From Fibrobacter sp. (GTDB lineage Bacteria; Fibrobacterota; Fibrobacteria; Fibrobacterales; Fibrobacteraceae), in assembly GCA_024398965.1 (NCBI GenBank), contig JAKSIF010000002.1, forward strand, positions 124,001-188,000: DNA of 64,000 nt, in the 5' to 3' direction. The notes under the pieces were generated by a model. It was given only the letters and a program-made list of their open reading frames with translations. It searched no databases and was not told the DNA's origin. Every line of letters starts with the position of its first letter. Position 1 is the first letter of the stretch. Positions 1-7,092 of this stretch are shown here, piece by piece. A program made the translations under genes and the position numbers.

Positions 1-2
1 GT

Positions 3-164
3 GGATTGTCTCAAGAAGAAGTCGCAAGAATGTCGGGAACAAGTCAATCGCGCCTGGCAAAAATGGAAAAGGCAAATTCCAGCGTGTCTTTGGAATTGTT
101 GATTCGGGCTCTGTTCTCCTTGGGCTCCAGCAAAAAAGAACTTCTAAAGGCTATGGCTGGATGA
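3..164 (+). CDS. XRE-family HTH regulator, C-terminal part (5' end outside window)
   Basis: The frame is open from the window edge and ends at TGA 162-164, giving 53 residues. The peptide begins GLSQEEVARMSGTSQSRLAK, the second half of a Cro/C1-type helix-turn-helix: the turn is SGTSQ and the recognition helix SRLAKMEK. The following segment (SLELLIRALFSLG) is the helix usual in HigA/XRE antitoxins. It probably binds operator DNA, perhaps as the antitoxin of a toxin-antitoxin pair whose partner lies outside the window to the left. The family is well supported. The antitoxin role is inference because no toxin gene is visible. Confidence 0.7.
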   Translation, partial: GLSQEEVARMSGTSQSRLAKMEKANSSVSLELLIRALFSLGSSKKELLKAMAG

Positions 165-273
165 CGCCGAGCGAACTCTAAAAAAAGAGAACGTCGGCTA
201 GTGCCGCGACTACAAAGGCCAACAGAGCTTTTGTAAAGATTGAACACCCTTCAAGAAGGCCAAAAAACGCTTT

Positions 274-1056
274 TTACAGCGCCTTGATTTCTTCGGGAGT
301 GAGGCCAGAAACTGAGGCAATTTCTTCCAAAGTAAGTTTTCCCTGAACACGCAACGCCTTGGCGAGTTCCTTGTTCTTGTCACTCTGCCCTTTCTCGTAA
401 CGAATGTTAAGTTCCTGTTCCAGGGTCATGTAAGCCTTCTTTGCAATAGGGTCCTTGCGGTACTGTTCCACGAGATCGTGGATGCGCTTCATCTTTGCGG
501 ATCCGTGCTCCTGCGTGGCGAAGTACTGCATGTATTCGCGAATGGAGTTGTCCTTGATTTCGCGGTACTTCTTAAAGATATAAAAGTTTTTATAACAAAG
601 GTCGCCCATTAAAATATTTGGGTCGCTTTCTTCGCGGTTCTGGAACCTGTAAACGGGCTTGTCCTTGCCGAAGATGTCGTCCGGGCAAATGAACAGAATG
701 TACTGTTCTTGAAGTTTGGTGTAATTCACTCCCTTGGCGAGGACATCTAGGTCGCACATTCCCTGGTAGTAGCGGGCGCGCTTGGGCAGTTCGCCGGTAT
801 CGACCATCTGCAACTCAATATCGAAGTAACGACCTGTGCTAGGCAATTCCTCCTTCACGAGCACATCGAAGCGGACGCTCTTGTGGAAGGGATCTTCCTG
901 GGTCGTGGCTTCGGCGACCACGGAAATCTTGTCGATGGAAATTTTCAGGACGTCCTGCAGAAAATCCTTGGCCACATCCTCGTTGCTGAATACCTTGGCA
1001 AACATAAAGTTGTCGGTAATGTCCAGGTCTTCGTACTTTTTCATTTGATAGCTCAT
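274..1056 (-). CDS. Rpn-family PD-(D/E)XK nuclease / transposase-like protein
   Basis: This 260-residue protein matches the Rpn/YhgA-like family (PD-(D/E)XK nuclease transposase family), which are DNA nucleases that promote RecA-independent recombination. It opens with KYEDLDITDNFMFAKVF, the typical N-terminal signature, followed by the catalytic-core pattern RFDVLV ... YFDIELQ (D, then D-x-E-x-Q) and RARYYQGM. The C-terminus is a short helical tail, LTLEEIASVSGLTPEEIKAL, as in many paralogues. I chose ATG 1056 rather than the ATG at 1116 because GAGG lies just before it and homologues begin near MKKYEDL. The gene stands alone and is convergent with the XRE fragment. These genes are multicopy in Fibrobacter and probably behave as selfish or accessory genes. 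Confidence 0.85.
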   Translation of the reverse strand: MSYQMKKYEDLDITDNFMFAKVFSNEDVAKDFLQDVLKISIDKISVVAEATTQEDPFHKSVRFDVLVKEELPSTGRYFDIELQMVDTGELPKRARYYQGMCDLDVLAKGVNYTKLQEQYILFICPDDIFGKDKPVYRFQNREESDPNILMGDLCYKNFYIFKKYREIKDNSIREYMQYFATQEHGSAKMKRIHDLVEQYRKDPIAKKAYMTLEQELNIRYEKGQSDKNKELAKALRVQGKLTLEEIASVSGLTPEEIKAL

Positions 1057-1197
1057 TTTATCCTCAAAAAAAATCCACAACGTCGTCGTGTCCCTTTGCC
1101 GGGAGGACTTCGTCATGGATCTATTAAACTATTTTGAGGACAATATATTTATCGACTTTCGCGCAGGCAACCCATTTTTCAATTGACATTCATTTTG

Positions 1198-1271
1198 CAA
1201 ACAACTGTTTGCATGAGAGTCGCGGCGGCCAAGCTTGCTTGTGCCGACATGACCGAATGCTAGGTTGTTCT
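1198..1271. repeat. mini-element copy 1 bounded by CAAACAACTGTT and GGTTGTTCT
   Basis: The unit starts CAAACAACTGTT and ends ATGACCGAATGCTAGGTTGTTCT-like. Its ends are inverted with respect to each other (AACAAC / GTTGTT), and it contains an internal imperfect hairpin around AAGCTTGCTT. It is followed after one base by a second, longer unit with the same ends. Confidence 0.6.
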
Positions 1272-1272
1272 A

Positions 1273-1371
1273 CAAACAACTGTTGACACGAGTGTCGTGA
1301 CCATGGCAAGTTTACTTGCCATTGGACACCTGTCCTCGCTTGACGGGGATGACCGAGGGCAAGGTTGTTCT
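1273..1371. repeat. mini-element copy 2 with internal hairpins
   Basis: It has the same boundaries as the preceding unit (CAAACAACTGTT at the left, GACCGAGGGCAAGGTTGTTCT-like at the right). Inside is a strong hairpin, ATGGCAAGTTTACTTGCCAT (near 1303-1322). The middle differs from copy 1 while the ends are conserved, as expected of a small palindromic repeat family. Confidence 0.6.
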
Positions 1372-1390
1372 TTCTTCCTAGTACTTGAAA

Positions 1391-2533
1391 CTAGAAGAAG
1401 CTACCCTTGACGCCAACGGCAATGGTCCATTGCTGGCCAAAGTCGCTCCAGTCCGGAGCGTTCCACTTGCGCATGGGTTTTTCGTCGTACTCGTCCTTGG
1501 GATCAGCGGCATTAGCCTTGTCGTGGAGCGGTACGGATAGAGCCAGGAACACAGGGAAATCGGCGTCGGAGAACTCAATGCCGTAGGCAAATGCCACAGA
1601 CCAAGCCTGATGATCAGGGTCTGGGCGCGGATCGTAAGTACCGGCCTTTTCTGAGGAAATCCATGCAACCCCAAGAGGTGCGGAGAAGTTTACGCCAAAG
1701 GACTGTACAATGCCCGGGCGGCCACGATAGCCGTAGGCAATGGAGCCCCCAACCGTTGGCGGCGTGTAGGCGCCAAGGTCGTTTTCACCATAGGGCTTAA
1801 AGCGGTACTTGAAACGCTTTCCGGAAACATCCATGTCATCCCAGTAGGAATCGTTGAACTCATTCTCGCCAGAAATCAGGTGCATGGCAAAGGGATGGGT
1901 ATAGGTCAAGCCATAAAGCCAGATTCCCTTGTCTGTATCGCGGCTGTAATCCCAGCCCAATGTAAGGCTATAAAGACCGGAACCCTTCTGGAAACTGCTG
2001 GGCAGAATTTCTTCTGCAGCGTCAGTACCGCGCTTAATGTCGTACTGGCCCGTAGGAATGGACAAGCTTGCAGACAGGGAGGCTGCGCCGCCACTTCCAA
2101 TGGTCTTGCTAAAGTCAAAGGAGATATCGCCCATGCCGCCGGTGGTACGATCCGTAGGAATCTGGTTACTACGGTACTGCACTTCGCCCTGATGGCTCAT
2201 CCAGGGAATGCTCACCCCGAGCTTTGTAGACCAGGTGGGCTTAATAGACAAATGGGGCGTAACAGTCAGGCCGGAGAAATTCTGGCCAACGCTGTACTTG
2301 GTAAAAACTTCGGTTTCAAGATAGCCGCCGGAGACTCCCTGGCCAATCCACTTGATACCATCCCCAGCTCCACCGCCGGATCCGCCTGCACCGCAACCAC
2401 CAATGGACTCCCAAGGGGTCGCCACTTCAACAGGAGCGTTAAGGCCAGCCATAAAGGCAGCCGCACCGGCGATAACAACAGCTGCGCCGCCAAGCAACTT
2501 TCCGCAATTCTTTCTGCAATCAAATTTCTTCAT
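1391..2533 (-). CDS. predicted outer-membrane beta-barrel protein
   Basis: This is a 380-residue protein with a basic N-terminus and hydrophobic stretch (about residues 12-33, GGAAVVIAGAAAFMAGLNAP) that acts as a signal sequence. A Gly/Cys-rich segment (45-58) follows, then many alternating aromatic strands such as LTVTPHLSIKPTWSTKLGVSIPW, typical of an outer-membrane barrel. It ends VGVKGSFF, with the terminal Phe recognised by the BAM machinery. The start has a good ribosome site (GAGGTGA). It lies 18 bp downstream of the lipoprotein gene 2552-3781 and is probably co-transcribed. The barrel resembles MetA-pathway/channel-type transporters in outline, but I cannot assign a substrate. Confidence 0.6.
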   Translation of the reverse strand: MKKFDCRKNCGKLLGGAAVVIAGAAAFMAGLNAPVEVATPWESIGGCGAGGSGGGAGDGIKWIGQGVSGGYLETEVFTKYSVGQNFSGLTVTPHLSIKPTWSTKLGVSIPWMSHQGEVQYRSNQIPTDRTTGGMGDISFDFSKTIGSGGAASLSASLSIPTGQYDIKRGTDAAEEILPSSFQKGSGLYSLTLGWDYSRDTDKGIWLYGLTYTHPFAMHLISGENEFNDSYWDDMDVSGKRFKYRFKPYGENDLGAYTPPTVGGSIAYGYRGRPGIVQSFGVNFSAPLGVAWISSEKAGTYDPRPDPDHQAWSVAFAYGIEFSDADFPVFLALSVPLHDKANAADPKDEYDEKPMRKWNAPDWSDFGQQWTIAVGVKGSFF

Positions 2534-2551
2534 GATTCACCTCGCAGAGCC

Positions 2552-3781
2552 TTACGGAAGTTGGAGCAAGAAGCCCAGGTTAGTGCCAGTGGCCACAAAG
2601 CGACCATCGGGAGAACGGCCGCCGATCATGGGAACAGGAGCTATCTGGCGAACATCGCCAACCCATTCCACAGTAATGTCAGAGGGAGCGCCCGCAGTCA
2701 ACTTGATTTCGCGCATGGCGGTACGGCCTGCAGAACCGTTCTGGACGGATTCTTCGCCAAGGTCGTTCTTGTTCACAAACTGAGATCCGCTGGGGAACTC
2801 AGCCCAAGTCACAAACAGACGGCTGCCAATACCAAACCAATGAGGCTGAACTGCAGAGGAAATCATGTCTGCCGTCTTCTCGATCATAACCGCATTGGCG
2901 CTTTCGGAAAGTTCCTGCACGTAGGAATTCCAGCCGGTCATGCTGGAGTTGATGGCGTTATAGACCACAAAATTTCCGTCAGGGGAAATCAGCGGACTAT
3001 CCACCAGCCAGCCTTCAATACCGGCAGGCTTTTTCAACTTCTTGGGCTTAGACAAGGCCGCAGATTCTTCCTTTGCGGAACCCGTCTTTGAAAAATCCAC
3101 AAACAAGATTTCGTTACTCTTGTTCACGTAGACAAGGCGTACGTTCTTCGTTCCGAAGAAGCCTTCTACCGTAGAGTCTGCAACGGAGGAGTCGGAAACG
3201 GCAGCGGTTTCATCAACCCAAAGGTGGGGTGTGGCAAATTCGCTGATTTCCTTGTCGTAGAACCAGAACTTTTTCTTGTCACTCATACGAACGGCAAAAA
3301 TACCGTAGTCCAGGTTTTCACAGGACTTGTTGCCCTTGGTATCGTAAGCTCTGAGAGCGACAATGTAATCGCCATGGGTACTCCATTCCGGATCCTGGAA
3401 CTGGCATTCACCAGCCGCAGTATCGCGCATCAGGAACCAACGAACCGTATTGGAAGTATCTGTCACGGTCAATCGATCGTGCTGAACCACCCTGGAAGTT
3501 GTGTAGCTTGAATCGTCTGTATTCACCACAAGCTTGCCGCCGAAATTCAGCCACAGCATGGAACCGGGATAATTTACCGGATCCTGGGAAACGGAAGGGT
3601 TACAAATCTGCTTTCCCACGTTGGTTGCCACCAACTTGCCGAAATCACCGACCGAGGCTTCGCCCTTATTGCCGGACTCTGTCGCTTCAAACTGTTCCGG
3701 CTCGTAAACGCAAGCGGTTACACCCAGGGTCAATACAGCCCCAAGTGCCAGCCTAGAAAACTTTTGAGCAAAATATTTCAT
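2552..3781 (-). CDS. lipoprotein with TolB-like beta-propeller repeats
   Basis: This is a 409-residue protein. The N-terminus MKYFAQKFSRLALGAVLTLG is followed by VTAC, a lipobox, so it is predicted to be a lipoprotein. Two segments, SPLISPDGNFVVYNA and GGRSPDGRFVATGTN, have the SPDG pattern of TolB/WD40-like propeller blades. Intervening sequence is rich in short beta-strands. I chose ATG 3781 over the in-frame ATG 3823 because it gives a proper signal peptide and has a TATATTTC element 13 nt upstream. The outer-membrane barrel gene follows 18 bp downstream, so the two may form an envelope pair. Specific function unknown. Confidence 0.6.
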   Translation of the reverse strand: MKYFAQKFSRLALGAVLTLGVTACVYEPEQFEATESGNKGEASVGDFGKLVATNVGKQICNPSVSQDPVNYPGSMLWLNFGGKLVVNTDDSSYTTSRVVQHDRLTVTDTSNTVRWFLMRDTAAGECQFQDPEWSTHGDYIVALRAYDTKGNKSCENLDYGIFAVRMSDKKKFWFYDKEISEFATPHLWVDETAAVSDSSVADSTVEGFFGTKNVRLVYVNKSNEILFVDFSKTGSAKEESAALSKPKKLKKPAGIEGWLVDSPLISPDGNFVVYNAINSSMTGWNSYVQELSESANAVMIEKTADMISSAVQPHWFGIGSRLFVTWAEFPSGSQFVNKNDLGEESVQNGSAGRTAMREIKLTAGAPSDITVEWVGDVRQIAPVPMIGGRSPDGRFVATGTNLGFLLQLP

Positions 3782-3786
3782 CAATT

Positions 3787-3794
3787 GAAATATA
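3787..3794 (-). promoter_or_regulatory. -7-like element TATATTTC, 13 nt before the lipoprotein ATG
   Basis: The element matches the TAnnTTTG-like pattern seen before many genes here. The distance to the ATG leaves essentially no 5' leader. Inferred from recurrence. Confidence 0.4.
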
Positions 3795-3812
3795 TAAAAG
3801 TATAGAATTGAA

Positions 3813-5171
3813 TTATTTGCCAACCGACCACTGAGCCTTAGTTTTCCTTACAAGACGCTGATAAACACAGAAAATTATGGTTCCGGTAGTAAGCCAGCTC
3901 AAAGGATAGCAGCACATGAGTGATGCGAAAGTGCCAAATTTGGGGAACATGGCAAAGACCCAGAATATACGGACGCCGCAGATTCCAAACACGCAAATCA
4001 AAGTGGGCGACATGGACTGGCCCATTCCACGGAGGGCGCCGGAGCACACATCAATCATTACGTTGATGAATTCCAGACCTATCACAATGTAGACTCGGTA
4101 CATGCCAGTCGCAATCGTTGCTTCGTCATTGGTGAAGATTGACAAAATGGGGTGATAGAAAATACAAGTCAATGCCCCCAATGTAAAGGTCGTTACGCCC
4201 GAAAGCAAAAGGGTCCATCGGACAACACTACGGCAACGCTCCAGATTTTTGGCGCCATAGTTCTGACCCACAAAGGTCACGCAGGCATGGCCAAAGGACG
4301 CCAGCCAGAAGTACACTATCAACTCCGGATTCATAGCCACAGCGGATGCAGCAACCGCCGTAGAACCTAAGCTGTTAATCGCCGACTGGATACACACATT
4401 ACTGAAGGAGAACAAGGCACCCTGTACGCCCGCAGGCATACCAATCTTAACTATGCGACCAAGAAAATAAGGTGTAATGCGAAGCTTCCAGAATTCAAAC
4501 TTGAAGGCCCCCTGCTCCCGTTTCAAAAAGTACAATAGCGTAAGGGAGCTAACTACGTTGGACAGCACCGTGGCGATGGCAACCCCATCTACATCCATAT
4601 GGAATCCCACCACAAAGAGGATGTTCAGGACCAGGTTGATGATGCCCGCCACCAGCAGCACATAGAAGGGGCGCTTGGTATCGCCCTTGCTTCTCAGGAC
4701 TGCCGCACAGAAATTGTACAGCATGATGAAGGGCATGCCTACGAAATAAATCTGGAAATAAAGAACCGCCTGGTCCAAGATATCCTGAGGTGTGGAGATC
4801 CATTGCAGAATGGGGCTGGCAAATACCACACCTACAGCGGCCAACAGGATTCCGCACACAAGGGAAATAAAGATGGCGGTATGGATACTGCGGGACACGG
4901 CACGGGCACGGCCCTCGCCCAAGGCATTGGCCACAACCACGTTGGCCCCGATGGAAAGGCCTACGAAAAGATTCACCATCAGGTTGATGATGAAGGTATT
5001 CGCCCCTACGGCAGCGAGGGCCGCATCGCCGGCGAATTTACCCACTACGGCGACATCTGCGGAATTGAACAGCTGCTGGAGAATGGAACTTGCCGCCAGG
5101 GGCACAGCAAACTTTAGGATCTTATCCCAAATAGAGCCCGAGAGCAAGTCCATGTTTTTTGCTTTAGCCAT
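3813..5171 (-). CDS. MATE-family multidrug/cation exporter
   Basis: This is a 452-residue polytopic membrane protein of the MATE family, which exports drugs or metabolites in exchange for Na+ or H+. The family N-terminus is visible (LLSGSIWDKILKFAVPLAAS, then LQQLFNSADVAVVGKFAG), as is the repeat of this motif in the second half (IGMPAGVQGALFSFSNVCIQ). About 12 hydrophobic helices can be counted. The ATG at 5171 gives the usual family length and has AAGG upstream. An ATG at 5279 would add an atypical basic extension. The gene is divergent from ychF with about 120 bp between them. Substrate cannot be read from sequence. Confidence 0.88.
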   Translation of the reverse strand: MAKAKNMDLLSGSIWDKILKFAVPLAASSILQQLFNSADVAVVGKFAGDAALAAVGANTFIINLMVNLFVGLSIGANVVVANALGEGRARAVSRSIHTAIFISLVCGILLAAVGVVFASPILQWISTPQDILDQAVLYFQIYFVGMPFIMLYNFCAAVLRSKGDTKRPFYVLLVAGIINLVLNILFVVGFHMDVDGVAIATVLSNVVSSLTLLYFLKREQGAFKFEFWKLRITPYFLGRIVKIGMPAGVQGALFSFSNVCIQSAINSLGSTAVAASAVAMNPELIVYFWLASFGHACVTFVGQNYGAKNLERCRSVVRWTLLLSGVTTFTLGALTCIFYHPILSIFTNDEATIATGMYRVYIVIGLEFINVMIDVCSGALRGMGQSMSPTLICVFGICGVRIFWVFAMFPKFGTFASLMCCYPLSWLTTGTIIFCVYQRLVRKTKAQWSVGK

Positions 5172-5233
5172 ACAATACCTTTTTCGGGCGGCAATAATAG
5201 CTTTTTGAAAAACGCACGGGAACCCCTTTTTAC

Positions 5234-5241
5234 TAACTTTG
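5234..5241 (+). promoter_or_regulatory. -7-like promoter element TAACTTTG of ychF
   Basis: This is an exact match to TAnnTTTG, with TTTTTG about 26 nt upstream. The predicted leader is about 45-50 nt and contains a GGAG ribosome site before ATG 5294. Confidence 0.45.
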
Positions 5242-5293
5242 TCCATGAAAATTTTATCGGCGGGATAGAAACGCCGCACAACTGGAGATAATC

Positions 5294-6391
5294 ATGGGTT
5301 TTAAATGTGGTATCGTGGGTTTGCCCAACGTTGGCAAGAGCACCATCTTTAACGCAATCACCAACGCCGGCGCCGAAGCCGCCAACTATCCCTTCTGCAC
5401 CATCGACCCCAACGTGGGTATGGTGAACGTTCCCGACGCACGTCTCGATGCCCTGGTAAAGGTTTACAACCCCAAGTCCATCGTTCCCGCTGTTACAGAA
5501 TTCGTGGATATCGCAGGTCTTGTAAAGGGTGCTGCCAACGGTGAAGGCCTTGGCAACCAGTTCCTCACCCACATTCGTGAATGCCAGGCCATCATGGAAG
5601 TGGTCCGCTGCTTTGATGACGGCGACATCGTTCACGTTCACGGTTCCGTGGATCCAGTTCGCGACGTGGAAATCATCGAAACCGAACTGATCCTCAAGGA
5701 CCTGGAAAGCGTAGAAAAGCGTTTGGCTACCGAAGCCAAGAACGCCCGTATGGGTGGCGCCGAGGCCAAGGCCCGTCTGGCCGCCTGCGAAAAGCTCCGC
5801 GACGCCTTCCAGGAAGGCAAGGCAGCCCGCGGTCTCGCAGGCGAAAGCGAAGAAATGGACCAGATTATCAAGGACCTGGCCCTGCTTACCGCAAAGCCCT
5901 TGTTCTACTGCGCCAACGTGAAGGAAGACGACATCCTCACCGGCAACGCCTACGTAGAAGCTCTCAAAGAATACGCCGCCAAGAACGGCCACGAAGTCAT
6001 CATGATTTCCGGCAAGATCGAAGAAGAACTTTCCCAGATGGAACCCGCCGACAAGGTTGAATTCCTCAAGGACCTGGGCCTCCAGGAATCCGGCTTGGAC
6101 GCAGTTGTCCGCAAGGGTTACGAAATCCTCGGCCTCCGCACCTTCCTTACCGCAGGCGAAAAGGAATGCCGTGCATGGACCTTCGAAGCAGGCTTCAAGG
6201 CTCCTCAGTGCGCAGGCGTCATCCACTCCGACTTCGAACGCGGCTTCATCCGCGCAGAAACCCTCTCCTACGCCGACTTCGAAAAGTACGGCAGCTGGAA
6301 CGCCGCCAAGGAAGCCGGCGTACTCCGTACCGAAGGTAAGGAATACGTGGTGCAGGACGGCGACATCATGCTGTTCCGCTTCAACGTGTAA
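5294..6391 (+). CDS. ychF: redox-regulated P-loop ATPase/GTPase YchF (OLA1 family)
   Basis: At 365 residues it has the normal length for YchF, an Obg-related P-loop protein that prefers ATP and associates with ribosomes. The Walker A motif is GLPNVGKST (residues 9-17), the G3 region is DIAGLVKGA (about 75-83), and NVKE replaces the usual NKxD (about 207), which is the YchF hallmark behind its altered nucleotide specificity. A C-terminal TGS domain is present ([17 protein letters not shown] to [13 protein letters not shown]). GGAG precedes the ATG. It is a single-gene unit followed by a hairpin terminator. Confidence 0.97.
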   Translation: MGFKCGIVGLPNVGKSTIFNAITNAGAEAANYPFCTIDPNVGMVNVPDARLDALVKVYNPKSIVPAVTEFVDIAGLVKGAANGEGLGNQFLTHIRECQAIMEVVRCFDDGDIVHVHGSVDPVRDVEIIETELILKDLESVEKRLATEAKNARMGGAEAKARLAACEKLRDAFQEGKAARGLAGESEEMDQIIKDLALLTAKPLFYCANVKEDDILTGNAYVEALKEYAAKNGHEVIMISGKIEEELSQMEPADKVEFLKDLGLQESGLDAVVRKGYEILGLRTFLTAGEKECRAWTFEAGFKAPQCAGVIHSDFERGFIRAETLSYADFEKYGSWNAAKEAGVLRTEGKEYVVQDGDIMLFRFNV

Positions 6392-6473
6392 GAGGCGCGA
6401 GACACGAGGCGCGAGGTTCGAGGTTCGAAGTACGAAGGCTCGCCACGTAATTCATAACTCATCATTCATAATT

Positions 6474-6505
6474 AAAAAAGGACTGCCCGCAGGCAGCCCT
6501 TTTTC
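6474..6505. terminator. hairpin terminator after ychF
   Basis: The stem is AAAAAGGACTGCC / GGCAGCCCTTTTT with a CGCA loop, and it has A and T tracts on both sides. It can therefore serve ychF (+) and the convergent gene ending at 6529. Confidence 0.8.
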
Positions 6506-6528
6506 TTTAACCTTTATCCTTTAACCTA

Positions 6529-7092
6529 TTAACCCTTTTTCGAGGCCTTTCGCGCCTTATATTCTGTTACAATAGGGCGAATGATGCTAGCCAGATTCAT
6601 CGCGGTTCCAATCAGGATCAGCGCCTCTGCCGCATACAGGCCAATTCCAGGTTCCACCTTCAGCAAAGGAATTCCCATGGCGGAATTCAACTTGCTTAGC
6701 TGTGCCAAGAATCCCCACATGGACACCATGGTCAACATACCAAGAGCGATGGAGCCCAAGGGTGTAAACCAGGCAAATGCCCCAGCAAGCACGGCGCCAA
6801 TCAAGATGGCATAGAGGAAAGGAACTGGCTCCATCTTGGGGAAGTTGGGCATCTGGGCACGGAACTTTTCCATGGCCGTAGGATTGCCAGCTTCCATCTT
6901 TTTGAGAGTACCAAGAGCCGGTTCGTACAAGGCCTGTTCAAGATCAAGACCAGAGGCAAGTTCGTACAGATTAGGGTCTGCAATAACCTTATCGTCGCTG
7001 CAGGATACGTTGGCCATAGGCATCAAAAGAGCCAGGACTACCAGCAGATACGGAATAGCTGTAATCTTTTTGAAGAACTTCAGTTCCCGCAT
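6529..7092 (-). CDS. small integral membrane protein of unknown function
   Basis: I do not recognise this family. The protein is 187 residues with an N-terminal hydrophobic segment ending MPMANVSC (13-31), which could be a transmembrane anchor or a weak lipobox. An extracytoplasmic stretch follows (32-90), then three hydrophobic helices (about 92-113, 115-133, 148-170) and a very basic tail (KARKASKKG). Its ATG overlaps the stop codon of the upstream SUMF1-domain gene (TAATG), so the two are translationally coupled and probably act together. Confidence 0.55.
   Translation of the reverse strand: MRELKFFKKITAIPYLLVVLALLMPMANVSCSDDKVIADPNLYELASGLDLEQALYEPALGTLKKMEAGNPTAMEKFRAQMPNFPKMEPVPFLYAILIGAVLAGAFAWFTPLGSIALGMLTMVSMWGFLAQLSKLNSAMGIPLLKVEPGIGLYAAEALILIGTAMNLASIIRPIVTEYKARKASKKG

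Larger units (their letters stand above)
1057..1390. other. gene-free stretch with palindromic mini-elements
   Basis: No credible reading frame lies between the nuclease start and the end of the next gene. The stretch holds an AT-rich segment (1131-1200), probably the nuclease promoter, and two related direct-repeat units (1198-1271 and 1273-1371), listed separately. Confidence 0.6.

Noticed and set aside
44-247. 67-codon minus-strand frame at the left edge
   Set aside because: It overlaps the XRE fragment antisense and lacks a ribosome site or similarity to a known family.
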